Numbered from the stretch's first letter, positions 46,260 through 57,839 are shown. The stretch: DNA of 64,000 nt from Saccharum officinarum (GCA_020631735.1 CM036162.1:95032401-95096400), one strand, 5' to 3'. The notes: generated by a model not told the origin, from the sequence alone. Numbers and translations are program-made.

Positions 46260-49200
46260 ATGGCGACGGCCGCCGCCGCATCCACGTCGCTCCGGCCACT
46301 GTCTCCGTCCCCATCTCCCATCGCGGTTACACTCTTCACCCTGGTCATCCTAATTTGTTTACTCCAACGAACTCAAAGCGTACTCTAATCGTCCGCCTTT
46401 GTGTTAACCAGAGTTTGCCCCGTCGGTGGTGTTGGGGGATCCCGGTGCAGTCCGCCGGGCGGAGAGCATTCCATGCTGAACGGCGGAGACGGTTCGTGTT
46501 CTATCCTTGCTTTCCGCTTTTTAGTTAAATTTACTTGTGCGCACTTGGTGGGTGCTTTTGGATTAAGAAGTAGTGACGACCTTTATTTTGCTCAATTGTG
46601 CGATTTGGTCTGATTGGTTAACATAGCCATACTGTGGCATAACTGTGCCGGGGATTAAGAAATTTAATGAATTGAGGAACATTTATAACTGAACAATGAG
46701 CACAGACTGAACATTGCTGTAGAACTGCCATTGTGTTTTGTGGTTGCTCAACATTTAAATGTGACCCTGGAATTGTAACCGATCAAGTGGTAACACGGCT
46801 ATTGTTCGGAAGTTTGGATATGATAACTTTGCTGAGTTGCTGATACAAATTTGTGATTAGTGTTCAAACTACCTGCGGTCATCAGGATCTATCTTTCTAT
46901 CTTGAACTTTGACATGAAAATCGGTAGATAATATTCTTAATTAAGGACTTATGATTTCAATAAGCAGGACGACTTTATTATGCGCAGCTGATAAACCTCC
47001 TGAAGAATCCCTCAAGAAGACCGTAGAAGTGGATAGGCTGATTGATATGCTGAGGAATGCAAATCCTAGAGAGGTAACCGTGAATATGTGATTTCTGTCT
47101 TCACTCTGGCTGGTATTTAGTTCACATTATCCTTTTTGAACTGTGGTTACTGTCCTACATTTCGATTCAGACTTCACACTATAGATCTCCTTCAGTTTGA
47201 AAACCGCCAGTCTTAGAGCTTGCTTCCTGTGTTGCTTGTTTGAAACTAAGTGATTTGCACACGCCCATGTTTTGTGTAGGACCACTTCATTCTTTATGGT
47301 GTTCTACAGTAACAGCTGCATGAGATTTTTTTTTTGAAAGGAACAGCTGTATAAGAATGTAAATAGCAATATAGATAGAAAGGCAACTTAGGAAAAAATG
47401 GACCTAGAAACTGAAAAGCTCAACTCATGAATTTCAATTTATAATACAACGTTGATGAGCTGCTACCTAGCTCAATACACCAACATGGCTGGGAACATGG
47501 CAAACTGCCCTGTCTAACACATAAAGCATATTTATTCATCTCCACAAATGATAATGAGATATGATTTATCTTCCCAGCACATGCATATCACATAACCAAG
47601 TGCAATGAGAAAAGGATATCCATCTTTTTTTCCCCCAGAGAGAACAATCAACATCTGTTATATCTAACAAACTGAATTTCACCCTCAATCCCAAATCCTC
47701 TCAAACACAAATAATAAAAAGGTAGAGTTTCCCACACAGTTAACCCCTTCTAGAAATAGATAACCCACCCATTTCATTGCAATGTGGATGTCTATCTCAT
47801 AAGCTATGAAATCATAATGATATGATCAAAAAAGCAAGAGAAGAAAAGTGGAAACCATAGTGGTAAGTGGTAACTGAATTTCAGACCTATATTGTAAATC
47901 TATAACTAAGCTGACCTAGATGTACATCTGATCTTGCATCCTAAAAAGAAAGAACAAAATCTCGAATTTGAGGTGAAGTAAATCTGATGATGAAATTTTG
48001 ATGGAAATATGTGATCTTGGTACTTTCGATGGAGATGTTAAATTGCTTCTCGATTGCTGCTTGCACATCTGTTAAGAAAACATTTGACATGACACTGGCA
48101 ATAAGTTGACCAATGAGCGCACCAAAGAAAGGTATCAGAACAAGGAGCTGATAAAGTCATACAATCATGGGAGTTCTAAAACAATAACCTATAGCTAAAT
48201 TGAGTCTGTTACTGTTATCGTGTGTCTCTTGTATAATTGTACTTGTTTCTGCATCATGGCTCATATACTAATATAAGGTTTGTACTCTTTTGTTTCTTAC
48301 TAGTCATTGGATCAATTTCTTCTAATTCTTGAAAATATTTACCTTCAACCTAACTGGTAGCTGCAATTTGCTTCCTGTTGCATAGGAACAGCAATGTGCC
48401 TGATCTCCAAACTTTGATTCTGCAAACTGTATATCCTTGGTGATATATCAGTGACATAGAGGTTGCATCTTATTTGATGTATAGGGTGTATGTAAGCTAT
48501 TATTAGGCTGCCATGAAAAGTGCACTTTCTGCAAAATATCTGAGCCTCTAGATTAGGAAGATCAAAATGGCGGTGACAAGAGTGTTTGCACTGAGATATT
48601 CCTGGCTTGATACGACACTACCAATATCAGTAGTTAGATATCTCATTGTAGCATTTTCATGAGCAATGAACTGACAGTTTAGTTACATTGATAAGTCTTC
48701 ATCAGGCTCCCAACAAGGAAAACAATAATTGTCTTAGCTTCAGCCTCATCATACACCTGGCCAACAGACCTGGGCATAACTTAAATAGCAAATCAGCAGT
48801 AGGATAGAAATATAGAAAGTACCACTTAGTCAGGTGCATTCATAGGATAGCTCTAAATGCTAGATGAATTTATTAAAAAAAGCAATCCTGCTGGTAGTGT
48901 TGTGCTCTCAAACTTAAATCTTGCAACAAAATAACAAAAGGAAGCAGTCTGAAACAATATGATCTTATTCAACATTCATCATCTGCCTTTCGCTCATTCC
49001 ATTCTATTCTACTACTATCTACTTCACGTGATCCAAAGTAAGTGATGAAATGATCCATTTCTTGTGTTGCAACTCTGGAAGCGAATAAAATAATTAGTAA
49101 CACCATATTTTGTTTCACCTTTGCCACTACTGCAGTGATGGGTAAAAAAAAGTGAGGTTCATGCAAACTATCAATGGACTGTGAGCTATAAGTGTAAGAG

Positions 49201-51466
49201 GAACAATATGCCTGCAGAGGGTCAGATTTAACACCATCGGCATGGCCTGTAGGAGTAGGACCTCCACTCGTGCGCATATGGGGCCCTTGGCTTTGAACAT
49301 CGTGGGCGCTCCACCAGCTCGGACTGCACGCCAAAGCTCCGCTGCCACGTTCCCCAAAGCATGAGAAGCTGTAGAAGTCAAACAGAACTATGAGAAGCTG
49401 CTTCTGATGTAAGCGGCTCCATGCAATAGTAACCGTAGGTGGGCGCTAATTGGGATGACGTGAAGCCCGCCACTGGCCAAGAAGCCGTGCTGCTCTCTTG
49501 TTTTACCCTTTGCAGAGCCGAACTATGAACTGGTTGGCAAATCTATCTCTGGACCTAAGTTTCATCAACTGCTCTGAGTATAGTGTTAGTTGGCAGTTTG
49601 ACTTATTTCATTTAGTCTTCTCAATTCTTACTATCCTGTTCTACATGCTTGTACAGTATTTGGGTTTGTCTAAAGGTATCACTAGACTTGCTTGTTTTAT
49701 TGTTTCTTTTGACATAATGAGTTCAATTGATTAAATTACTAATACACCTTTCTTTCTTGTAAACAGCTTGATCAAATAGTGGTTGAAAATGTTCTGTCAT
49801 TCGACGCTGGTTTCTGGGTTCGGCTAGCAGCTAGAATTGACCTCTGCAAATCAGATGATGATAAAGCATGGTTTCACATATATAGATAATTTGCTTCCTA
49901 TGGATGTTATTATCTTCTTCCTCAGTTAATTTAACTTTGCGATTGGTTTCTCTGTTTTGCGTTCTCAGAAAGATTATGAAGAGCTGGCAGAAAATGTCAT
50001 GAACATTGTTGACCGGCTTGTTCACAAGACTGATGTAAGAACCATGTTCCATCATGCATAAGTATAGTACCTCTGCCTATGTCCTCATAAGCAAGGAAAA
50101 CTTTGTATTTCTTTTGTGATTACTGATATTGTTCCATTTGCTAATTTTACCCTTATGTTATGCAGCAAAAGATTGAACAGTCAACAGATGTTCTGAAGGC
50201 AATCATTAGTCCTGTGATGCATGAGGGAGATGTGCAGTGGCCACCAAGAGGTCCAGACACTCTCAAATTGATGGAGAAAGTATGGTCACATCTCTACATA
50301 TTGTTCTAAATGCTTTTTACATCCTTTACTTGCATTTGGTCTTTGCACTTGCACTGCCTATAAAACTGAACTTCCTTACACTGCCGTATACAGTAATTAA
50401 CAAATTTGTGGTGAAAATGTAATCATCAGGGCAAATATCCGTTTCAAATTATGATTTACATGTGCCTATTGTTGCCGTTGTCTGTACTTTGCAACCAACA
50501 TTTCTTTTGGGCTTCAGAGATTCGGTTGATTATATGTAATTTTCTGTGTCACATTTGTGTACCTAGAAATGCCAATCTCCTTCCATAGTTCTATTTTTTT
50601 TTTAATATGCCATCCTGACATTCCCAGGAAATAACACGCCGAGAACAAGAAGGACAGCTTGATGAGGGATTTCTGTCAGAAGTTAGTGCTCAGTTGAGGC
50701 AAGTAAGTGTTAGTTTCTGCTTTTTATGCTAGCAAGTTGTTTATTTTTATTCCAATTTATATTAAATTTTATTTTTTATGTGATTAGTATATGTTTACAT
50801 GTGTTTAGGCTAAACAAGATGGAGATAAGCCAGGGCTTCAAGCTATGCTGCAAAAAGTATTGCAGTTATATGCTTCCAAATCTCTCCAAAAACGTAGTTA
50901 CGCATACAAAGGTAGTGTTCCTTCATGCATTACTTTTATGATGTTCGACCTGAAATGTTGAGACAGGACTACACTTTCATTTTGTTCATGAGCACCTTTC
51001 ATTTTTCAGGGGGGCATGTCGTAGTTCCCGAAAAGTTTCTCGAGTGTGTAATACAGGGTCTGTAATTCCACGCAGCGATTCTTTTTTTTTCTCTCTTTTT
51101 GCGTCTACTAGTCATCATATCTGATCAGTGGAGATTGTGCAATGCAGCGCCTGAGAGCGAGTGGAACAAGGTGTTGCTTGATGGGCTTACAGTAGGAAAA
51201 GGAGACGTTTCACCAGATGATCTTTATGCCGTTATTAACAAGAGAATTGAGAGAGTCTTGATTCGTACGGTGAGACCCACAAACATCTGGATTCTACAGG
51301 GATTAGGTCCTCGTCGTGAGCATCTTCTCACACTGACATACATTCTTCCTTTCTCTTTCTATAGGAAGGTGGTTCTTACCAGCAACGCATACTGGTTGAG
51401 TATCTAAAAGAGATACAGGCTAGAGCAGAGGAAGTTGTCAAAGTGCTTCAAGGACCAACAATATAA
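46260..51466 (+). CDS. host gene: conserved plant protein, probably plastid-targeted (At4g37920-like)
   Basis: Ten exons: 46260-46491, 46968-47073, 49767-49865, 49969-50034, 50166-50279, 50628-50702, 50809-50911, 51010-51057, 51148-51269, 51365-51466 (TAA). All introns are GT-AG except a GC-AG after 49865, and phases join from exon 1 to the stop. Visible protein text includes PPEESLKKTVEVDRLIDMLR, SFDAGFWVRLAARIDLC, DYEELAENVMNIVDRLVHKT, QWPPRGPDTLKLMEK, GGHVVVPEKFLECVIQ, GDVSPDDLYAVINKRIERVL and IQARAEEVVKVLQGPTI. The Ala/Ser/Pro start MATAAAASTSLRPL looks like a chloroplast transit peptide. Exon 1 has a one-base frame conflict between that ATG and the frame used from about 46315 on. I recall a match to the uncharacterised Arabidopsis At4g37920 family; function unknown. 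The model gives about 355 residues. Confidence 0.75.
47960..49381 (-). pseudogene. exon-like antisense segments inside the host gene's large intron
   Basis: Several minus-strand stretches read like coding exons: ASHALGNVAAELWRAVRAGG (49370-49300), MDHFITYFGSREVDSSRIEW (49060-48990), SVGQVYDEAEAKTIIVFLVG (48770-48710), an ~80-codon open run with IRCNLYVTDISPRIYSLQNQ (48620-48350), and LVLIPFFGALIGQLIASVMS (48160-48090). Some are preceded by acceptor-like CAG. I cannot identify the protein or join them in one confident model. They may be a nested gene, a pseudogene, or exons captured by a transposon. Confidence 0.35.
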
Positions 51467-51974
51467 AGTCAGCTGATCCTGTTTACACTACACATGTTTT
51501 CCCCGGTAGTCTGATGGGCCAATGGCTTAATTTTGTTGAAGTTGTTTGGCAGAGAACTAGGAGGAGGTACGTTTCCCCCATTTGGCAGAGAACCCAGAAG
51601 CTTTCGACTCTATTTTCTCCTCTATTCTCTCCGCGTTGAACAGCTTTCATCTTTTCAGTTTAAGGTATGCCTGAATGCCTGATGCTGGACCTGATCAGTG
51701 ATCACACAAAGAGAGCTCATGAAATGGAGAGAAGAGATAAGCCATAAGGATTGCACATTTACAGCAAATCACCCTTTCTTATTCGCGTGATTGCCCATTT
51801 TAAGTTTCCGAAGCTAGCTTTCATCCCGAAGGCCTGGCTGGTTTAGCTGTTGGGATAATGAAATTTTCCGTTTTTGTCTGACTGAAAACTGTAATATGCT
51901 ACAGCTATATACATACTGAACATACTGAACTACAGATGGACAAGTAAAAATCCTGATATCTTAGTTTGGGAAAG
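51467..51974 (+). other. probable 3' untranslated region of the host gene
   Basis: Follows the TAA of the host gene. It is T-rich with no further coding signal, and the next transposon-like repeat begins at about 51975. The polyadenylation site was not determined. Confidence 0.5.
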
Positions 51975-52764
51975 CGGAGCGACTAGCGTCCGAACGTCCC
52001 GATGCAGAGTCTGTCTGGACGCTGCCCCCGCGCCGGTGTTCAACGCACGCAGCTCCCTTCGCCCTGTGCCCATCTTGCTCTAGAGGCAGTGTCTATCCGA
52101 CAGAGCTCCCATGCCTGCACCTGATGCACGCAGCTCCCTTGCCTCGCGTCCCATCCCATCCATTGCGGCATCCTGTGCCCACCATTCACATGTCCATGGC
52201 CTCTATCTTTGCCACACTAGGGGAGCCGTAGCAGCTGGACCACCGAGGGCTTGGGGTTCCTCCACGTCTACATCAAGATCTACTTTTGCAAAGAATTGTA
52301 ACATACGTGTGAAACAAATAAAACATTCAAAACATACATCTGCAACATTTAGATAAAATGCTTGCAACATATGTCTGAAACTAATGAAATATTTTGAACG
52401 AACTTTTGAAACATATGTGTATAGCCATTGCAACATATGCAATATCTATATAAAACACTTGCAACATACCTATGAAACGTCTGAAACACTTACACACAAG
52501 CAACGTACGCTTTCAGTGCAACATGAGCGGACAGCGCGGCGAACTGGCACAGTGGAGGCGGTCCTGCGAGACGGCCACGACAGGCGGGGCGCGCAACATC
52601 CAGGGCGAATCTGCGCGGGTGGGAGCGAGCAATGGCATGGGCAGGCGGGGCGTGGGGTGCGCGAGGCGAGCGGCACAACCGGGAGCGAGCAACGGCGCGG
52701 TGCGCGGAGCGGTCCGTCCGGACCGGGATGGACACCCGTGGCGTATTGTTAGAACTTTTTTTAG
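51975..52764 (+). mobile_element. degenerate DNA-transposon-like repeat, copy B
   Basis: GACTAGCGTCCGAACGTCC at the start, then GC-rich DNA, then loosely tandem GAAACAxxTGCAACAT words (52300-52510), then a GC-rich end. Same order and orientation as copy A at 44900. The two copies flank the host gene. No transposase. Confidence 0.5.
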
Positions 52765-53095
52765 AACTATGTAGCGTGCCCATGCGTTGCTACGGGATAG
52801 CTAACATTTTATATTTAAAATACAGGAATCGCACAATAAGATAATAACACGGTAAAACTTAAATATCAACATTAAAGTGTCATTATCTAAAAAACAAAGT
52901 TAGTGAAAACGAAAACAGTCATGGAGAGTGCGGCATCGTAGGCTCACAAACTCTATTTTATAGATCTTTCCGTGATGCGGCTAAGATAATGTTTAATATC
53001 ACCAGGAAGAAATCTCTGATACTCATTTCTCTCATGCGCCAATAAATCCACAAATAAGTTCTGCCACATCTCCGTACCATCCTATCACACATTTG

Positions 53096-53097
<2 letters not shown>

Positions 53098-53169
<72 letters not shown>
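53098..53169. repeat. (TA)36 microsatellite
   Basis: Uninterrupted TA dinucleotides for 72 bp. Confidence 0.98.
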
Positions 53170-53171
<2 letters not shown>

Positions 53172-53401
53172 TATTAGTGCTATCACATGGGTAATACTGC
53201 GTCCTTTAAAAGAAATTTCCACAAAAACTTAAAAGAAAGTGTTATACTCATTGTGTGGCTTTTGGTCTATTCCACGCAGACATGTGTTGTAGGATAAGGT
53301 ATCCACTTAAATGTCTGTAGCGAGATTCACGATTAGCAATAGATAGAAATAGTTATATCACAAAGGTATTATTATTGTAAGCAACGGTGACTTTGAGTTA
53401 G

Positions 53402-53850
53402 TTACCCGTCTTTGTCCTCTGCGATGTTTTCTACCCGTTTGAACTTCCATTTGAAGACATCCTCGTCCCATCCAGGAATATGTTTATTCACTATGAGTGT
53501 GTAGTTGAAGCTAAACCCAAGAGTGTACTTTGCATACATTAGCGCTGGTGTATCTTTACACCACTTTTCAACAGGTCTAGGGTCAATCATGATAAGCATC
53601 TTTTCCCGTTGATCGAAAACATAAAGCATGTACTTTCGAACATATAGCCATAGCAAAAGAAATTGCAAACATGGTAGTCATTAGAATAATATATAGGAAA
53701 CAAGTAATATATTTTTATGCAAGCGACTCACGTATCTGCATTGTGATAAGTTATATTCCATATCATCACATACACCAATCGCAACAGCCATTTCTGACGT
53801 TTTATATCTTTTACAAAATTCTGGCATCTTTGTAAAAGCACACATTTTCT
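53402..53850 (-). pseudogene. Ulp1-like (C48 peptidase) gene fragment
   Basis: A minus-strand exon at about 53850-53730 reads TKMPEFCKRYKTSEMAVAIG and ends CRY before GTGAGT, a good donor. The next exon (53668-53402) reads YMLYVFDQREKMLIMIDPRP, the strand pair that surrounds the catalytic region in plant Ulp1-type SUMO-protease-like genes. The catalytic His and Cys cannot be assigned, so activity is unlikely. Such fragments are often carried by transposons in grasses. Confidence 0.4.
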
Positions 53851-54382
53851 GAAAAAAGGATATCGAGAGTCAGGATTAGTATGACTTGGCATAGTGTATA
53901 TAATTTGTTTTATATCTTGGTTGACATTTCTTCAAAGTATGTGGGTGTGTTAGTGTTACGCTTATATTTCGAGGTGGTTCCTATTATCTGAGAACTTATT
54001 TTGTACACTATATATAACTCTATTAAAAGGATGCCTTTAGTAATGTACAAATATAAATGCAGCGTGATGCGAGCAAGTGCACAGGTAGCATATATGTTTG
54101 AGTTGACCTACAAACAATACTGATATAGGTAGCATATAGGAAGAGGTGGGTACGTGGGATTGCATGGGGTAGGAGACTCTGGGACCGTCGACTTTTTTTT
54201 GTACGGATGACAGGAAGGTGGGTACATGTGATTACCAAAGAAAAATCACATGTGCTAGTATACCATCCCACGGTTACTGGTACAATGTTGTTTAGCATTA
54301 ATGTTCATAATTATCGCTAACTTGCTTCAGTTTTATTCAATTAATTTTTGTTTGTAATTATGCAGGTGGTAATTCGGTTGAT

Positions 54383-54402
54383 GCACGTGCGTTGCAACGG
54401 GA
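54383..54402 (-). other. Helitron 3'-terminal hairpin-like motif
   Basis: The minus strand reads TCCCGTTGCAACGCACGTGC, similar to the motif at 52779-52796 and to known grass Helitron 3' ends. It lies downstream of the helicase tail at 54956-54705 on the same strand. Confidence 0.45.
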
Positions 54403-54704
54403 ACACAAGTTACACGTGTAGAGGGGAAAGTCGAAAAAAAACTCATGGTTTTGAGAACATACGTGTGTAATAGTCAAGAACAAAACACTCGTATCATTTT
54501 TTTAACAATAATATAACACATGTTTACTTTTTATTACGCCATCACACAAGTGTATATACAACATCTCCATGTAGAGTCTGATAAATAAACCATTTAGAAA
54601 TACCTACGAACAACAACAAATATGGCATTAGTGAGATCTTATTTTTGCAATATAAATTGAATGAAAAAATGCATTGTATGCGTTAGTAATGCTTTGGTAC
54701 CTCG

Positions 54705-54956
54705 CTATGGCGTTAGAACCTTCTTAAATACAATATTCTTCGTGAAAGTTCCATCCACTATTGGCGTATTCTTATCCTTATTTTTAGACACATTCTTCCT
54801 TTTTTCTCCGCCGGCATTCTTTTTAGCATTTTTCTTCTCCATCTTTTTGGCCTCCTCCTCTTGTGCATCTACATCAGGCGGGAGGGCAAAGATCTTAATG
54901 TTGGTTCTCGACGTGGCTCTAGACATCGCAACATACAACTGACCATGAGAGAACAC
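54705..54956 (-). pseudogene. Helitron RepHel helicase C-terminus, cut by the Copia insertion
   Basis: The minus strand reads HGQLYVAMSRATSRTNIKIF, helicase motif VI of the Pif1-like helicase in Helitron replication proteins. It is followed by a Lys/Glu-rich tail (EEEAKKMEKKNAKKNAGG). The upstream part of the gene is displaced by the Copia element, whose 5' LTR starts at the very next base (54957). Confidence 0.8.
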
Positions 54957-55534
54957 TGAAAGTCCTATGTTTGGTGTTGGTAATTAGTGACAATGCCTAA
55001 GTACTAATCCTATGCCTAAGTTGTATGTAGCATATGAGGATTAGTACATTCCAAGGTTGGTGGCAAGATGGACATGGTGATCATGATGGCCACACTTGGA
55101 TTTGGACGCAACCCTATGTGATCAAGGCAAAGGTATATGCTTAAGGGTTGTGTTTTAGTAACCAAGACACCTAGTGGGTGTGGTTACATTATAGGATAGA
55201 TAGCCGTACTATAAAGAGGGGAATGACGCGGCTATTGAACTCCTAAGTGCCTCTAGATGTGCATTTCATGATCATATGCATTTGGATAGAACTAATAACG
55301 CCTCGGAAAATGATTGTGAAAATGCTAACACACTCACACATGATGAGATTACTTGGTTGTGTTAGCACATTTGCGATGGCGGTAGAGTTTGAGCGGTAGA
55401 GAGGGTTTGGGATCCTCTCTCCCTCCCGCCGAGCTTGCGAGGCGGGATTCAGGCGTTTTCGAGAAGTTGAAACGACTATTTTCCACTACGCCGGAAGTCT
55501 GGAAAAGAAACGGAGGCGAACGGAGGTCACAGAG

Positions 55535-55985
55535 GTGACCGGACGCTGCACCGGACGCGGTCCTTGCAGGACCGGACGCGTCCGGTCAGTGTTCAGTGTC
55601 TGCGCGATTTTCAGTTCGATGATCGGACGCGAGGCGCGTCCGGTCACTGACGATCGGACGCGTCCGGTCGTTCAGGGAGCTTACTGGACTCCCACCGGAC
55701 GCGGGCACTGTCGCGTCCGGTCATTTGCTTCAGCGCGTCCGGTCACTACTTCGTTGAGCGCTGCTCAGGCGACCAGCGCGTCCGGTCCTTCACGGGACCA
55801 GCGCGTCCGGTCGTTCCCGGCGCGTCCGGTCAGTTGGACCAGCGCGTCTGGTCGTTGTTTCGCTGTTAGCCGTTGGGCGACCAGCGCGTCCGGTCGTTTA
55901 GACCAGCGCGTCCGGTCAGTACTTCACGAGTTAGCCGTTGGGCGACCGGCGCGTCCGGTCAGTTGGACCAGCGCGTCCGGTCAGC
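55535..55985 (+). repeat. GCGTCCGGTC short-repeat field in the Copia LTR U3
   Basis: The word GCGTCCGGTC recurs more than ten times at irregular 15-60 bp spacing, often as GACCAGCGCGTCCGGTC, with several copies of the reverse-complement form GACCGGACGC near the left edge. It ends about 50 bp before the TATA box. The 158-codon ORF across it is a by-product. Confidence 0.85.
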
Positions 55986-56035
55986 CCGATTTCGGCTGTT
56001 TAAGTTTCTAACGGCTATATTTGAAGGGGTACGTC

Positions 56036-56043
56036 TATAAATA
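56036..56043 (+). promoter_or_regulatory. TATA box of the Copia LTR
   Basis: TATAAATA directly downstream of the GC-rich repeat field; transcription probably starts about 30 bp further on. Confidence 0.7.
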
Positions 56044-56971
56044 CTCGTTGGCCGGCTCAAGGCTCACTTACTCGACAACTCTCGGATATTTTTCGAACAT
56101 TTGACATACTTGTGAGCACTTTTAGCCAAGCAACTCCCCTCCCACTCATCTCTCTTGCTTCTTTGCATATTCGAAGTGAGATTGAGTGATCCAAGTGCAT
56201 TTGCATTGTGAGATAGCATCTAGTTGGCACTTGGTGGTTGATTTGCTGCGGGATTCTTGTTTCTCTTGGTGGTTGCCGCCACCTAGACGGCTTGTAGCAG
56301 CTTGGAGGCGTTGGCAAGAGTTGGTGATTGTATCTTGGCCACCTCCGGTGATTGTAAGGGGTTTGTGCCTACCTCGGCGAAGAGCCAAAGGCAACGCTAG
56401 TGAATTGCTCGTGTCATTGCAACCTTTTGCCATTTGGTAGGTTCTTGTGGCGCCTTTTGAGAGGCTCGGTGTGTGACCGATTAGCCACCGAACCACGTGG
56501 TGAAGAGGGACACAACGGGGACTAGCGTGCCGGCAAGCACGTGAACCTCGGGATAAATCTTCGTGTCATCACTTTCATATTGTGATTGATTGATCCCGGT
56601 GTTCGGTTATCTTGGTACTCATCTATTGATCATATTAATTGATTGGCTCAATACTTCGCCCCTCGGTGATACCCTCCTAACTCAACTCCGCATTACTTTC
56701 TTAGTTATCTTTGCTAGCTAGTTAGCTTTGCTTTAGTAGCTCCTTTGTGTAGCTTGCTAGTAGTATTTGTAGTTACCTTCTCGGTTTGACTTGTGCGGTT
56801 GAGTGCAAATACTAGAATTGTGAATTGGATAGGTGGCTTGCAAACACCCCGTAGGCTAAGCAAAACTCGCATCTCGCTAGTTGTTATATTGATAAACTTG
56901 TTTAGCTTGTCTTTGTAGAAAGTTTTTAAAAGGCTATTCACCCCCCCCTCTAGCCATCAAGACCTTTCAAG

Positions 56972-56983
56972 TGGTATCGGAGC
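56972..56983 (+). other. primer-binding site, tRNA-Met type
   Basis: TGGTATCGGAGC two bases after the LTR end; one base differs from the common plant form TGGTATCAGAGC. Confidence 0.85.
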
Positions 56984-57023
56984 CGTGGTCACCGTTTGTA
57001 AGGCTTAACAACCTCGGTGTAAG

Positions 57024-57839
57024 ATGGCTCAAGTTATGTTCAACCATATTAATGGCAAGCCTCCATTCTTTGATGGTGTCTCTTCCTTTGATCATTGGAA
57101 AAGGAAGATGAAGCAATATCTAGGCAATATACATGAGAAGGTTTGGGATGTGACCAAAGAAGGATACATCATTCTTGATGAGGAAAACCTCACTCCCAAT
57201 GACCGCATCAACAAACAATGCAATACGGCGGCACTTGACACAATCTATCGTGCCGTTGATGATAAAGTATTTGAGCAAATCAAAGATCTTGAAAAGGCAA
57301 ATGAGCTTTGGACAAGATTAGAGGAAACATATGAGGGCACTTCAACGGTAAAGAGTGCCAAGCTCTACATGCTCAAGGATAAGTTTGCAAGCTTCAAGAT
57401 GAAGGATGATGAGTCCATACCGGAGATGTTCTATAGGCTCCAAGTCATTGTCAATGATCTCAAGGGGCTTGGGGAGAAGGTTGAGGACAAGGACTTCTCA
57501 CACAAGTTCTTGATGTGCTTACCCAAGAAGTTTGCCACCTTGAGAAGAATGATCTTTAGAGAGGGATTGGACAAGGTCAAACCAACCAATGTGCTTGGAG
57601 ATATAATGACCGATGCCCAATACAATGATGATGAAGATGAGGTAGAAGAAAAGAAGGAGATCAAGATCAAGCAAGAGAAGCCCATTGCATTCAAGGCTTC
57701 ATCCTCTAAGGGCAAGAGCAAGGTGGAGAGTGATGATGATGATCCATACGATGATGAGACCATGGCCCTCCTTGTGCACAAGATGGGAAGGTTCATGAAA
57801 AAGAAAGGATATGGGCAAGAAAGAGGAGAGACACTATAA
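57024..57839 (+). pseudogene. Copia gag, N-terminal part, ending in a frameshift
   Basis: The ATG at 57024 gives MAQVMFNHINGKPPFFDG, then WKRKMKQYLGNIHEKVWDVT, LWTRLEETYEGTSTVKSAKL, SIPEMFYRLQVIVNDLKGLG and MCLPKKFATLRRM, the UBN2-type Copia gag core. The frame ends at TAA 57837 after ERGETL. The downstream frame carries the expected basic linker and zinc knuckle, so a single missing base near 57805 explains the break. In an otherwise young element this is the main visible lesion. Confidence 0.85.

Larger units (their letters stand above)
52765..54402 (-). mobile_element. Helitron-like nonautonomous segment on the minus strand
   Basis: The minus-strand 3' end near 52796-52770 reads CCCGTAGCAACGCATGGG, the hairpin-type terminus common in grass Helitrons, followed by a short tail ending near CTACATAG. 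A second terminus of the same kind lies at 54383-54402. Between them are a (TA)n run and a Ulp1-like exon pair. The 5' end is not defined, so the extent is tentative. Confidence 0.4.
54957..56969 (+). repeat. 5' LTR of the young Copia
   Basis: 2013 bp, TGAAAGTCC...GACCTTTCA, with inverted ends (TGAAAG/CTTTCA). It contains a GC-rich repeat field (55535-55985), TATAAATA (56036-56043) and the R/U5 block GACACAACGGGGACTAGCG. Confidence 0.92.

Noticed and set aside
53098..53169. The (TA)36 run as a regulatory element
   Set aside because: A plain microsatellite; nothing around it suggests function.
55535..56011. 158-codon ORF in the young Copia LTR
   Set aside because: It simply translates the GCGTCCGGTC repeats and lies upstream of the TATA box.
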